Part shown: positions 8,956 to 18,000 of the stretch, one piece after another | Layout of the letters: the number at the start of each line of letters is the position of its first letter | How positions within the stretch are numbered: position 1 is the first letter of the stretch | Assembly: GCA_041635475.1 (NCBI GenBank) | Contig: JBFKVA010000001.1 | Location: 62,001-126,000, forward strand | Source: GCA-020352575 sp041635475 | GTDB lineage: Bacteria; Actinomycetota; Acidimicrobiia; Spongiisociales; JAENVV01 | Direction of reading: 5' to 3' | DNA length: 64,000 nt | Notes under the pieces: generated by a model | What the model was told of the DNA's origin: nothing | Database searches by the model: none | What the model saw: the letters and a program-made list of their open reading frames with translations, nothing else | Position numbers and translations under genes: made by a program

Positions 8956-8991
8956 CGCCGAGTCCCCGGCCGGGAGACCGGGGACTCGGCG
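8956..8991 (-). terminator. GC-rich hairpin after the ferredoxin gene
   Basis: Perfect 14-bp inverted repeat (CGCCGAGTCCCCGG with its complement) around an 8-base loop, 14 bases past the ferredoxin stop codon and ahead of the proteasome promoter. No U-tract follows, as for the other hairpins in this window, so it fits the U-less terminators of high-GC actinobacteria. Could also insulate the two units. Confidence 0.6.
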
Positions 8992-9005
8992 AAGAGGTTG
9001 GGCAC

Positions 9006-9251
9006 CTACGGTTCGATGAAGATGCACTCCCCCGGGCACTCTTCGGCCGATTCGATGACGTCGGCTTCCATGCCGTCGGGGACCACGGCGAGACCAGCGG
9101 CCCCCTGCGGGTTCCCGCTCGCTTCCGCGAAGACCCTGTCACCTTCTTTGACGTAGGCGAGACCGTCATCGAGGAGGACGAAGACATCGGGGGCGATCTC
9201 TTCGCACAGACCATCGCCGGTACAGAGATCCTGGTCGATCCAAACCTTCAT
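9006..9251 (-). CDS. small ferredoxin, single cluster
   Basis: 81-residue acidic protein starting MKVWIDQDLCTGDGLCEEIAPDVF and ending ECPGECIFIEP. Cys10 and Cys16 in C-x2-D-x2-C spacing, with Cys72 before Pro, are the ligand pattern of actinobacterial single-cluster ferredoxins; Asp13 sits where the fourth Cys of a [4Fe-4S] protein would be, so a [3Fe-4S] cluster is more likely, although Cys76 is also present. Such ferredoxins feed electrons to P450s or other oxidoreductases; no such partner is adjacent. Good ribosome-binding site (AGGAG) eight bases before the ATG. Confidence 0.85.
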   Translation of the reverse strand: MKVWIDQDLCTGDGLCEEIAPDVFVLLDDGLAYVKEGDRVFAEASGNPQGAAGLAVVPDGMEADVIESAEECPGECIFIEP

Positions 9252-9331
9252 CGTTTCTCCTGAATCGTTGCGCGAGCGGCAAGGATAGCCGAACCCTGCT
9301 GGCGAGTGGAAGCGCCCCGGCGACCCCGGAC

Positions 9332-10141
9332 TCACTCCTCCTCGGGGCCGGCCTCGGCCATGCGGAGGTAGCGGCGACCGACGACGATGAACCCGGTGTG
9401 GGCCACCATGTCGTGGGTGGGGCGGACCGACCGTCCTTGGACGTGCCAGTCCCGATGGAGGACTTCGAACGCCGAGACATCGGAGAAGACTCCCGAGGAC
9501 CGAAGCGTGTTCACCGATTGCTGGACCTGGGGCACCGTGGGAACGTAGGCACAGAGGATGGCGCCGCCCGGGAGCCGCTCGCCGACGGACTCGATGACGG
9601 TCCAGGGCTCGGGGACATCGAGGACGACGCGTTCCGGCCCGGTCTCGGCGAGGACGTCGGTGACGTCTCCGGCCCTCATTTCGACGTATCCCGGGACCTC
9701 TCCGCCGAACCACGCCTCCAAGGAGGCGCGGGCCCCCGCCTGGTGGTCGTCGCGCAGTTCGACGGTGATGACGCGTCCCGTCGGGCCCACGGCACGGGCC
9801 AGGGCCAGGGTCAGCGCCCCCGACCCGGTGCCGGCCTCAACGACGGTCATGCCGGCACCGATGTCGCCGTAGACGAGGATGGGGCCGATGTCCTTGGGGT
9901 AGACGACCTGGGCGCCCCTCTTCATCTTGAGGATGAAGTCGGCCAGGCGCGGTCGGAATGCCACGTACCTGGAGCCCCCGGTCGACTCGAACATCTGGCC
10001 GTCCCCGGCCCCGATGATCGCGGCATGGGGAATGGTCCCGGCGTGGGTCGAGAACGTCCGGTCCGGGGTGAGCGTGAGCAGGAAGCGTCGGCCCTGCCGA
10101 TCGATGAGGAGGCAGGCATCGCCGCGCTCGAACGTGCTCAC
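9332..10141 (-). CDS. trmI: tRNA (adenine-58-N1)-methyltransferase TrmI
   Basis: 269-residue Rossmann methyltransferase. An N-terminal small domain (about 1-75) precedes the SAM-binding motif VVEAGTGSGALTLALARAVG and the catalytic-loop run VVLDVPEPW, which matches the DxPxPW motif of TrmI. It makes m1A58 in the T-loop of most tRNAs. In many actinobacteria the gene lies next to the Mpa/ARC gene, as here with only the ferredoxin between. The GTG start overlaps the stop of the small membrane-protein gene (GTGA). Confidence 0.9.
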   Translation of the reverse strand: MSTFERGDACLLIDRQGRRFLLTLTPDRTFSTHAGTIPHAAIIGAGDGQMFESTGGSRYVAFRPRLADFILKMKRGAQVVYPKDIGPILVYGDIGAGMTVVEAGTGSGALTLALARAVGPTGRVITVELRDDHQAGARASLEAWFGGEVPGYVEMRAGDVTDVLAETGPERVVLDVPEPWTVIESVGERLPGGAILCAYVPTVPQVQQSVNTLRSSGVFSDVSAFEVLHRDWHVQGRSVRPTHDMVAHTGFIVVGRRYLRMAEAGPEEE

Positions 10142-10239
10142 GGGCCGAGGAGCGCCGCGATGGCGCCGACTCCGAGCGTGAGCACCATCCCGATGACGAG
10201 GACGAGCACGACGGTCTTCACGAACTGCTGCTGGCGCAT
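10138..10239 (-). CDS. 33-residue single-span membrane peptide
   Basis: A short frame, MRQQQFVKTVVLVLVIGMVLTLGVG..., predicted to be one transmembrane helix (about residues 8-30) with a charged N terminus. Its stop overlaps the trmI GTG start as GTGA, the coupling found between most genes on this strand, which is the main reason to believe it is translated. It may serve chiefly as a coupling leader for trmI, or be a small membrane protein in its own right. No family recognised. Confidence 0.55.
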   Translation of the reverse strand: MRQQQFVKTVVLVLVIGMVLTLGVGAIAALLGP

Positions 10240-10274
10240 CGTCGCAGGGTACCCGGCCGGCACGGTAGGCCGAC

Positions 10275-10478
10275 CTAGATGTCCGGGTCGCGGTCCCGGA
10301 GCCTGATCGTCAACTCCTCGCCGGGCCGTAGTTCGTAGGCTCCCAGCAGCTCCCTCCGGCGCGGATGCCGGCGCAGCCACAGTGCCATCAGGGCCACCCC
10401 GGCTCCCAGGACGACCCCCGGCTCGCCGGAGCGGAGGCCGCGCCACACGCCGCGCCATGCCCGACCGGAGAGGTCCAT
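10275..10478 (-). CDS. small membrane-anchored hypothetical protein
   Basis: 67 residues with one hydrophobic segment (about 19-35, PGVVLGAGVALMALWL) followed by a basic stretch and a short C-terminal tail, ELRPGEELTIRLRDRDPDI. The ATG overlaps the stop of the upstream gene by one base (TGATG), so it belongs to the 10961-to-10138 cluster of small membrane proteins. Family not recognised; function unknown. Confidence 0.6.
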   Translation of the reverse strand: MDLSGRAWRGVWRGLRSGEPGVVLGAGVALMALWLRRHPRRRELLGAYELRPGEELTIRLRDRDPDI

Positions 10479-10669
10479 CAGTCGCGGTAGACCTCGACGA
10501 TGGCCCGCCGGGAGACACCCCGTCGCCGCCCCGTGACGAAGGCGACGAGGACCGCCAGGAGCACCAACCCGGCGACGATCATCATGCCTGTCTTGGCCTG
10601 GGCCCTCGTGTCGTCGAGGGTTGCGTCTATCTCAGCGGCCTTGGCCCTGAGCTCATCGATCGTTGCCAT
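10478..10669 (-). CDS. small membrane protein with N-terminal helix, DUF3618-like layout
   Basis: 63 residues: an amphipathic, probably coiled N terminus (MATIDELRAKAAEIDATLDD), one transmembrane span (about 28-46), and a basic tail GRRRGVSRR. The layout resembles actinobacterial DUF3618 proteins, which often sit beside holin-like proteins in stress-related clusters; the similarity is by architecture only. It overlaps the end of the holin-like gene by 17 bases and the start of the next gene by one. Confidence 0.6.
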   Translation of the reverse strand: MATIDELRAKAAEIDATLDDTRAQAKTGMMIVAGLVLLAVLVAFVTGRRRGVSRRAIVEVYRD

Positions 10670-10961
10670 CACGTGTCGCCTTTCGCAGGAGCAGTCCAGC
10701 CACCATCGCCGCCAGGAGGCCCGTCCCCACGTAGCCCAGCGCCTGCCAGGTTTCGCCGTCCGGCAGCAGCATGAGCGCCAGGGCCAGGACTCCGGCGGCC
10801 AGGAGGACCCCGCCGACGGCGAACAGGATCCCGGCGCCGATCCCTTTGCCGGCGAACGCGCCGAGTTGCCGGGCAGGTTGGAGAATCTCCTCATCGACGT
10901 ACCGTTTGGAGAGGTCGACGAACTCCTTCGCCTGGTCGGGAAGCTCGCGTGGATCTGCCAT
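10653..10961 (-). CDS. holin-superfamily-like membrane protein
   Basis: 102 residues: a soluble N-terminal stretch (1-35, MADPRELPDQAKEFVDLSKRY...), two transmembrane helices (about 40-65 and 73-93) and a basic tail. This matches the layout of the actinobacterial phage-holin-superfamily/DUF1469 proteins, which are chromosomal and not known to lyse cells. It is the first of four small overlapping membrane genes leading into trmI. A TAGCCT box lies seven bases before the ATG at 10961, suggesting a leaderless transcript. Confidence 0.6.
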   Translation of the reverse strand: MADPRELPDQAKEFVDLSKRYVDEEILQPARQLGAFAGKGIGAGILFAVGGVLLAAGVLALALMLLPDGETWQALGYVGTGLLAAMVAGLLLRKATRDGNDR

Positions 10962-10968
10962 GCCCGGA

Positions 10969-10974
10969 AGGCTA
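10969..10974 (-). promoter_or_regulatory. putative -10 box, leaderless, for the small membrane gene cluster
   Basis: TAGCCT on the minus strand, seven bases before the ATG at 10961. It lies in the 62-base divergent gap shared with the MFS gene at 11024. No -35 element was identified. Confidence 0.3.
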
Positions 10975-11023
10975 CCTCGCTATCTTGTCTGGGCGGACGG
11001 CAGCCGATGGGAGCAGCACAACG

Positions 11024-12295
11024 ATGCATCGATCCGACCCCGGTGAGGCCAGCGCTGCTCGGTTCCGCTACCTGTGGTTCGGGCAGGCGGTCTCCCAACT
11101 CGGGGACTACGTCGCGTTGTTCGCCATCCCCTTCTACGTGTTCGATCAGATCACTGATGACCCGGCCTGGTTCGGTCGGATCTTCTTCGCCGAGACCATC
11201 CCGGCGGTGATCTTCGGGCTCTCGTCGGGCATCCTGCTGGACCGATGGCGACGCAAGCGGGTCATGATCGCCACCGACCTCATCCGAGCCGCACTCTTCG
11301 CCGCCCTGGCCGCCCTCGCCGACGGTCGGGTTGAGGGCGGGGTGTGGGCCGTGGCGGTCCTGTCATTCCTGCTGGGAACCGCGGCGGCCGGCTTCACGTC
11401 GGCGCTCTACGCCTACGTCCCCGCCCTGGTCTCGCGGGCCGATCTCACCCAGGCGAACGCCCGGCTCCGGGTGACCCAACAGCTCTTCTTCATCCTCGGG
11501 CCGGCCCTCAGCGGCGTCATCATCGCCGCGTTCGGATTCCCCCTTGCGTTCATGGTGAACGCCTCGACCTTCGTGATCTCAGCCCTCACGCTGCTGCCCC
11601 TCCCCCCCGACAGGGCGTCCGGTCAACCCGACCCCGGTGGGTACCGAAAGGGCACGATGGAAGGGATCAGGTTCATCTGGGAGCAACCGCTGCTGCGATA
11701 CGTGACGATCGGGGCCTTCATGACCAACTTCCTCAACTCCTACGTCGAAGCCGTGCTCGTCCTGCTCAGCGACACGGTGTTCGGCGTGTCCGACGCCCAG
11801 GGCATCTCGTACGTCTACGCCGCGTTCGGACTGGGCGGTGTCCTGGGTGCCCTCACCGCCAAGCGCGCGACGAAGCGGTTCGGACTCGGAAGGACCTTCG
11901 TCCTGGGCATGTTCGTGTGGGGACTGGGCATCGAGGTCGCCACGTTCACGAGCGAGTACCTGGTGGCGCTCGCCGTCTTCGCGATCGCCGGGTTCGGCCT
12001 CCCCTGGGTGGTCGTCGCCCACACGACCACCCGCCAGGTCGTGACCCCGGCTCGCATCCTGGGCCGGGTCACCGCAGCCTCATCCGCGGTGGTCCTGGGT
12101 GCCCTGCCCATCGGGGCCCTGCTGCTCACGTCGATCGCCTCCGGGGCGGGGGTCGTCCTGGTGGCCCGGATCGTGCCCGCCCTCTTGCTGGCGACCGGCG
12201 TCTACCTCGTGTTCACACCGCTGTGGCGCGAGAGCGACGAGACCATCGACCTCACCGCGCTCGAGGTCGACGCGCTGGCACCGGGCGCCGAGTAG
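11024..12295 (+). CDS. MFS exporter, EntS/MFS_3-like
   Basis: 423-residue permease with about twelve hydrophobic spans. The N-terminal run RFRYLWFGQAVSQLGDYVALFAIPFYVFD and the loop LLDRWRRKRVMIATDLIRA (motif-A-like) place it with the MFS_3 family of siderophore and drug exporters; the substrate cannot be told. The ATG at 11024 (MHRSDPGEASAARFRYLW) fits the family start; an in-frame ATG 25 codons upstream would run through the divergent promoter region. It ends five bases before the convergent acyl-CoA dehydrogenase gene. Confidence 0.8.
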   Translation: MHRSDPGEASAARFRYLWFGQAVSQLGDYVALFAIPFYVFDQITDDPAWFGRIFFAETIPAVIFGLSSGILLDRWRRKRVMIATDLIRAALFAALAALADGRVEGGVWAVAVLSFLLGTAAAGFTSALYAYVPALVSRADLTQANARLRVTQQLFFILGPALSGVIIAAFGFPLAFMVNASTFVISALTLLPLPPDRASGQPDPGGYRKGTMEGIRFIWEQPLLRYVTIGAFMTNFLNSYVEAVLVLLSDTVFGVSDAQGISYVYAAFGLGGVLGALTAKRATKRFGLGRTFVLGMFVWGLGIEVATFTSEYLVALAVFAIAGFGLPWVVVAHTTTRQVVTPARILGRVTAASSAVVLGALPIGALLLTSIASGAGVVLVARIVPALLLATGVYLVFTPLWRESDETIDLTALEVDALAPGAE

Positions 12296-12300
12296 CCCGC

Positions 12301-14058
12301 CTACAGGGCGACGGCGGTCAGCTGCCCGATGCCGGCCGTGATCCCCGGGACGAGGCCGTACACCTGGGGCATCAGCTGGGTCGTGTAGAAGGTGGCGACG
12401 CCCACCTTGTCGGGGGCGACGTCCAGGTCCGCTTCCACGGCGGCCGCGGCCGCCGCCACGAGGTACGCCCCTCCCGCCACCTGCGCCAGGAGGCGGAGGA
12501 ACGGAGTGGCGCCGGCGAGGACCGACGCGATGTCGTCCCTGCTCCCGGCGATCCACAGTGTCGCCTCCGTCACCTTGGCAACACCTTCGTCGAGGGACTT
12601 GCCCAGCTGTTCGAGCCCTACCGAGCGAGCCGAACCCGCCACCTCCGTCATCCATCCGATGAAGGCTCGAATCACCTCGCCCCCGGCCAGGGGGAGTTTG
12701 CGGCCGACCAGGTCCATGGCCTGGATCCCGTTGGTACCTTCGTAGATGGGGGCGATTCGGCTGTCTCGCCAGTGCTGGGCCACACCGGTCTCCTCCACAT
12801 AGCCCATCCCGCCGTGGACCTGGATCGCCAGCGACGTGCACTCGACCCCGAGGTCTGTTCCCCACGCCTTGGAGAGGGGCGTGAGAAGTTGGGCCCGGCC
12901 GTCGGCCTCTTCCCGCACGTCGGGGTCAGGATGGTGGTGTGCGAGGTCGATGTGGGCGGCGTTGTCGTACATGAGGCACCGCATGGCCTCGATGTAGGCG
13001 CGTTGGGTGAGGAGCATGCGGCGCACATCCGGGTGCTTGATGATGAGGGATTGTTCCCCCTTGGGGGCGCCGAGGGCCGTCCCTTGACGACGCTCCTTGG
13101 CGAATGCCAGCGACTGCTGGTACGCCCGCTCGGCAATGGAGAGACCCTCCACCCCGACGGCTAGGCGGGCCGCGTTCATCATGGTGAACATGTACCGCAT
13201 GCCCGCGTTCTCCTCCCCGACGAGGTAGCCGATGGCGCCCCCCTCCTCCCCAAACGAGAGGACGCACGTCGGCGAGGCGTGGATCCCGAGCTTGTGCTCG
13301 AGCGACACGACCCGGATGTCGTTGCGGTCGCCAAGTGAACCGTCGGGGTTCACGAGGTGTTTCGGAACGATGAACATCGAAATGCCCTTCGTCCCGGGCG
13401 GTGCGTCGGGGGTGCGGGCGAGGACGAGGTGGATGATGTTCTCGGCCATGTCGTGGTCGCCGTAGGTGATGAAGATCTTCTGGCCGGTCACCCGGTACGT
13501 GCCGTCCTCGACGGGTACGGCCTTGGTCGTCACGACCCCGAGATCCGACCCCGCCTGGGGCTCCGTGAGGTTCATCGTGCCGCTCCACTCGCCGGTGATC
13601 ATCCGGGGCACGTAGTCGCCGTAGAGCTCCTCGGAGCCGTGGAGGGCGAGGGCCTCGATGGCACCGGCGGTCAACATGGGACACAACGAGAAGGCCATCG
13701 ACGCCGAGGTGAGCATCTCCTGGACGGCGATCGAGACGACGTACGGGAAGGCGCCGCCGCCGATCGCCTCCGGGAAGGGCAGGGCGCCCCAGCCGGCGGC
13801 GACGTACTGGGCATACGCCTCCTTGAACCCGTCAGGCGTCACGACGGCACCGTCGACGAGCTTGCTCCCCTGCGTGTCACCAACACGATTGAGGGGCGCG
13901 ACGACTTCCTCGAAGAAGCGCGCCGCTTCGAACAGGATGCCGTCGACCATGTCGGGCGTGGCGTGCTCGAAGCCCGGGAGGTCCGTGATACGGGGAAGGT
14001 CGGCAACATGCTCGAGCACGAACTTCATGTCCCCGACGGGTGCGGTGTAGTCGGCCAT
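12301..14058 (-). CDS. long-form acyl-CoA dehydrogenase
   Basis: 585-residue flavoenzyme of the longer ACAD subtype. An N-terminal extension (MADYTAPVGDMKFVLEHVADL) precedes the ACAD core: MNLTEPQAGSDLG contacts FAD, and APIYEGTNGIQAMDL carries the conserved glutamate that acts as catalytic base. A C-terminal domain beyond about residue 460 is typical of the FadE5-like class. It oxidises acyl-CoA to trans-2-enoyl-CoA in beta-oxidation. The start at 14058 rather than an upstream in-frame ATG is supported by a TAGCAT box seven bases before it. Monocistronic by position. Confidence 0.9.
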   Translation of the reverse strand: MADYTAPVGDMKFVLEHVADLPRITDLPGFEHATPDMVDGILFEAARFFEEVVAPLNRVGDTQGSKLVDGAVVTPDGFKEAYAQYVAAGWGALPFPEAIGGGAFPYVVSIAVQEMLTSASMAFSLCPMLTAGAIEALALHGSEELYGDYVPRMITGEWSGTMNLTEPQAGSDLGVVTTKAVPVEDGTYRVTGQKIFITYGDHDMAENIIHLVLARTPDAPPGTKGISMFIVPKHLVNPDGSLGDRNDIRVVSLEHKLGIHASPTCVLSFGEEGGAIGYLVGEENAGMRYMFTMMNAARLAVGVEGLSIAERAYQQSLAFAKERRQGTALGAPKGEQSLIIKHPDVRRMLLTQRAYIEAMRCLMYDNAAHIDLAHHHPDPDVREEADGRAQLLTPLSKAWGTDLGVECTSLAIQVHGGMGYVEETGVAQHWRDSRIAPIYEGTNGIQAMDLVGRKLPLAGGEVIRAFIGWMTEVAGSARSVGLEQLGKSLDEGVAKVTEATLWIAGSRDDIASVLAGATPFLRLLAQVAGGAYLVAAAAAAVEADLDVAPDKVGVATFYTTQLMPQVYGLVPGITAGIGQLTAVAL

Positions 14059-14065
14059 GGCCCAA

Positions 14066-14071
14066 ATGCTA
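14066..14071 (-). promoter_or_regulatory. putative -10 box of a leaderless acyl-CoA dehydrogenase promoter
   Basis: TAGCAT on the minus strand, followed by seven bases and the ATG at 14058. It matches the TANNNT-N6/7-ATG layout repeated in this window. A -35 is not obvious. Confidence 0.35.
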
Positions 14072-14132
14072 CCCAGCCGGTACGGTCGCGAGGACGCACT
14101 CAAAGTTCGTCGACCGTGCCCCCGACCCCGGC

Positions 14133-14510
14133 TCAGCGCCGGATGACCGTCCCGGTGAACACGGCGACCAGCCGCTCCTCCGCGTTGCGCACGACCACCC
14201 GGTAGGTGCCGAGCGTGCGGCCCAGGGTCATCTCTTCGCCGACCGCCACGAGGACATCACCCGGCCCTGCCCGACTGGTGGCCACGAGGTGCGAATCGAT
14301 CATCAACGACGGTGACCCGGTCGTGTTGGAGGCCAGGGACAGAACGATGTCCGCCAGGCCGTAGACGACCGCCCCATGGGCGGTTCCTCGGAAGTTGCAG
14401 TGCTGCGGGCCAACGGTCATCCGCACGACGACCGGGTCGTCCGAGAGCAGCTCGGCGCCCAGGTGGGCGGCGAACGGGTCGCGGGCGAGGAGGTCGGCGG
14501 CGCTCGTCAT
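14133..14510 (-). CDS. PaaI-type hotdog thioesterase
   Basis: 125-residue single hotdog domain. The run HCNFRGTAHGAVVYGLADIVLSLASN corresponds to the PaaI core helix region, with the HG-x3-YGLAD pattern containing the catalytic Asp, and SHLVATSRAGPGDVLVAVGE is the usual second strand block. PaaI-like enzymes hydrolyse aryl- or acyl-CoA esters; the neighbouring acyl-CoA dehydrogenase suggests a role in acyl-CoA turnover, by inference. The start at 14510 (MTSAADLLARDPFAAHLG) fits family length. Confidence 0.8.
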   Translation of the reverse strand: MTSAADLLARDPFAAHLGAELLSDDPVVVRMTVGPQHCNFRGTAHGAVVYGLADIVLSLASNTTGSPSLMIDSHLVATSRAGPGDVLVAVGEEMTLGRTLGTYRVVVRNAEERLVAVFTGTVIRR

Positions 14511-14547
14511 GGCCAAACACCGTAGCCGTTCGCCGGTCCACAACGCA

Positions 14548-14576
14548 CTGTCGCCCGGCCGGGGGCCGGGCGACAG
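14548..14576 (-). terminator. GC-rich hairpin downstream of hupB
   Basis: Perfect 13-bp inverted repeat (CTGTCGCCCGGCC with its complement) around a three-base loop, 20 bases past the hupB stop and before the thioesterase gene start. No U-tract; same style as the other hairpins in this window. Confidence 0.6.
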
Positions 14577-14595
14577 GAATCCAACTCGGTGGCTG

Positions 14596-14889
14596 CTAGA
14601 CGAACACCCGGTCCTTGAGGCCCTTGGCGGGTGAGAACTTCGCAACCGTGCGGGCCGCGATCTGGATCTCGGCCCCGGTCTGGGGGTTGCGGCCCTTGCG
14701 GGCGCTCAGGCGACGGGTGCTGAACGACCCGAACCCGGAGATGCTCACCTTGCGGCCGGCGTCCAACTCGACGGCGATGATCCCCTCGCCGTCCTTGGTC
14801 GAGAAGATGATGTCGATGATCTCTGCGGCCTTGGCCTTGCTGATGTCTGCCTTCTTGGCAAGCTTGTCAGCCATCTCGGTCTTGTTCAC
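14596..14889 (-). CDS. hupB: HU family nucleoid protein
   Basis: 97-residue HU protein. The GTG start at 14889 gives VNKTEMADKLAKKADISKAKA, aligned with the usual N terminus, and is preceded by the ribosome-binding site GGAGGGG. SGFGSFSTRRLSARKGRNPQTG is the HU DNA-intercalating beta-arm signature with the conserved Arg-Asn-Pro. The long Lys/Ala-rich tail of mycobacterial and streptomycete HupB is missing, so this is a short, single-domain HU. It compacts and bends DNA. Likely monocistronic with its own hairpin terminator. Confidence 0.95.
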   Translation of the reverse strand: MNKTEMADKLAKKADISKAKAAEIIDIIFSTKDGEGIIAVELDAGRKVSISGFGSFSTRRLSARKGRNPQTGAEIQIAARTVAKFSPAKGLKDRVFV

Positions 14890-15017
14890 AGTCCGCCCCT
14901 CCATGTGGTCGGTCGGCTACTTCTGGGATCCGAACTCCGGATCGTATGGATGTAAGTTAGACGGAATCGCCCGAAATCATGGGCTTTCGCTTGACCGGGG
15001 TCTCCGGCCGGTCCACC

Positions 15018-15023
15018 TACACT
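15018..15023 (+). promoter_or_regulatory. putative -10 box of a leaderless promoter for the GGDEF-EAL gene
   Basis: TACACT followed by GCCAAG and ATG at 15030, i.e. exactly six bases between -10 and start codon. A TTGACC at 14991-14996 is present but 21 bases away, longer than a normal spacer, so the -35 assignment is doubtful. Confidence 0.4.
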
Positions 15024-15029
15024 GCCAAG

Positions 15030-18000
15030 ATGGACCAGCTGGATCGATCGGCCGAGGAGATCATCACCCGACTGGCCGATCCGGCGATTACCCGGGGCAG
15101 CCTCGATGACCTCCTCGAGAGTGTTGTCACGACCACCAAGGGCAAGGTCGTCCTTGGGCGGCGGCTGGCCTCGATCCCGACCGGGGAGTCCAGCCTTCGC
15201 CGCCTGGCGGCCCTTGCCGGCAGCCCCCACTTGGCGGTGCACCTCACCGAGGTCGACGGAGAACGCCAGGCGGCGATCCTGCGGCGGGACGCGATCCTCA
15301 ACGCACTGCTCACCAACACCGCGACGATCGTCGTCGGGCTGGAGCCGAACGGTCGCATCGGGTTCTGCAACGCCGCCGCCACCGATGCCGCCGGTCTCGT
15401 CACCGGGGACTCCATCATCACGTTTGCCGCCTCCTTCAACCAGGCGGAGCTGAACCGGGTCCTTGGCGAGTTCGCCCAGGGTGCCGACCGGGCCCATTGG
15501 TCGGTCGAGTTGGACACGGCCAGTGCCGGGACGCGCTCGTTCGACTTCTCGATGATCGCCAACCGCGTCGACGACGACGTCGTGTCGTTCTCGGTGATCG
15601 GGTACGACGTCACGGAGCTGAGGGCAGTCGAACGGGCACTGGACGAGGGCCGAGCGTTCTTGCAGATGGTGCTCGACGCCTCCCCCGATGTCATTCAGTT
15701 CACGGACCCGGACGGGCGCATGGTTCTCATGAACGCGGCAGCCAAGGCGCTCTTTCCCGAACCCGAGCAACGCCGCCTCTTCGCCTTGGACGGACGTCCC
15801 CTCGAGCCGAGCGAATTCCCCTCTCGCATGACCCTCGCCACCGGCGAACCCGTGTTCGCCCGGGTCCTGACCGAGACCGACACCGGTGCTCGTCGGCTGT
15901 GGGAGGCACACGCCAGGCCCACGTACGCCGACAACGGCGAGCTGTTGGGATCGGTGACCGTGAGCCGCGACATGACCGAGGCGGCCGAGCTCACCGCCGC
16001 CGACGTCGAACGCCAGGCGTTCGTTCGCTCTCTCCTCCGGTCGACGGCCGACGCGGTGGTGGCCGTCGACAGCAAGCTCAACGTCCAGTACGTCAACCCG
16101 CGCGCCTCCGAGTTCTTCGGGTACCTGGCCGAAGGGTCGAGCATTCTCGACGCCCCCTCCGACATCGTCGCCGTCGACGGTGCGGCGCCCTCTCCCGAGA
16201 ACCTCCCGCTGGAGCGGGCGTTGCGGGGCGAGGAGAACGTCGTCGTCGAGTTGGAGGTGCGGGGCCCGGACCAGCGGCTCATCCTGGCGGGGCTCACCAA
16301 CCCGATCCGCGACGCGGACGGCGACGTCATCGGGGCGGTGGGCGTCTACCGGGATGTGACGGAGCAGCAGAGGGCCACGAGACGGGAAGCAGCCCGCATC
16401 CAGTTCACGCTCCAGATGCTGGACTCCATGAGCGAGCCGCTGGCCGCGCTCAACATCCTCACCGACGAGGAGTACCTCAACTCGGCTGCCCGCAACCTCG
16501 GGATTCCCGGGCCCGGGTCGGACCTGCCCCTGCCGTTCACCCGCCCGGACGGCGCCCCTCTTGACGAGGGGATCCTCTTCGAGGCGATGAGCGGACGCCC
16601 ACGGGAGCGATTCGAGATGGTGCACAAGGAGACGGGCCGGGTCTTCGTCGCCTCCGTTCGGGGCATCGAGACCGAGGACGGCGTCCTCGGCGGCGTGCTC
16701 ACCGCCCGGGACATCACCGAGTTGCGCGAGGCGTTCCAACAGCTCGAGGTCCAGTCGGCGGCCATGGACGCCACGATCACGGCCATGTTCATCACCGACG
16801 CCGAGGGCACGATCGAATGGGTCAACGCCGCCTTCACCCGTCTCACCGGCTACACGGCCGAGGAGGCGATCGGGGAGAACCCCCGCATCCTCAAGTCCGG
16901 TGTCCAGCCTCCCGAGCACTTCACGGAGATGTGGCAGACGATCCTCTCGGGTCGGGCCTGGCAGGGGCGGCTCACGAACCGCACCGCCGACGGTCGCAAC
17001 GTCGTGGTGGACCTGTGGGTGACGCCCGTGGTGGACGCGAACGGCGACATCACCCATTTCGTGGCGGTGCAGGACGACGTCACGTCGGAGGTGGAGGCCG
17101 AGGAGATCATCCTCCACATGGCGACGCACGACGCCCTCACCGACCTTCCCAACCGCCGCCTCTTCCTCGAACACCTCGACCAGGCGATCGCCCGGGCCGA
17201 GCGGTCGAACGGATCGCTGGGGGTCCTCATGCTTGACCTCGACAAGTTCAAGGACGTCAACGACGCCCTCGGGCACCCGGCCGGCGACAGCCTGCTGCGT
17301 GAGGTGGCCAAGCGACTGCTGTCGCGGGTGCGTGGCACGGATGTCGTTGCGAGGCTCGGCGGGGACGAGTTCGCCATCATCGTCGACGACGCCGACCTTG
17401 AGGGCACCCGGGTCGTCGCCCGGGACATCATCGTGGCGCTGTCCAGGGAGTTCCAGATCCTTCGCCACGAGGTCCGGTCGGGAACCACGATCGGGCTGGC
17501 GATGTACTCCCCCGGCACGACCGCCGAACAACTCCTCGACCGGGCGGACCTGGCCCTCTACGCGGCGAAGGACAAGGAGCGGGGCACGTTGGAGGTGTAT
17601 GTGCCCGAGATGGGCGAGCAGACCAGGCAGCGGGCCGAGATGGCATCGGAGTTGCGCCGAGCGATCGCCAACGAGGAGCTCACCCTCGAGTACCAGCCGA
17701 TCTTCGACATCGAAAGCGGGAGTGTCACGTCGATCGAGGCGCTCGTGCGTTGGGTGCGGGAGGACGGTTCCATCCTGTACCCCTCCGGCTTCCTGGGCCC
17801 GGCGGCGGAGTCGGGCCTTCTTCCCAGTCTCGGACGCTGGGTGCTCGACGCCGTGTGTTCGCAGGCGTCGGAGTGGGCGCGGGAGGGGCGCTCCCCACCC
17901 CCGATCGCCATCAACGTGTCCCCCCAGGAGCTGCGCAGCAAGGGCTGGGGGCGCCTGCTGTCCCAGGCCCTCACCCGGGCCAGGATCGGGCCGTCCGCCC

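Noticed and set aside
11344..13164. 606-codon plus-strand frame across the MFS and acyl-CoA dehydrogenase genes
   Set aside because: Out-of-frame with one gene and antisense to the other; both have clear families.
16007..16023. CGAAC...GTTCG inverted repeat inside the GGDEF-EAL gene as an SOS box
   Set aside because: Spacer is seven bases instead of four and it lies in mid coding sequence.
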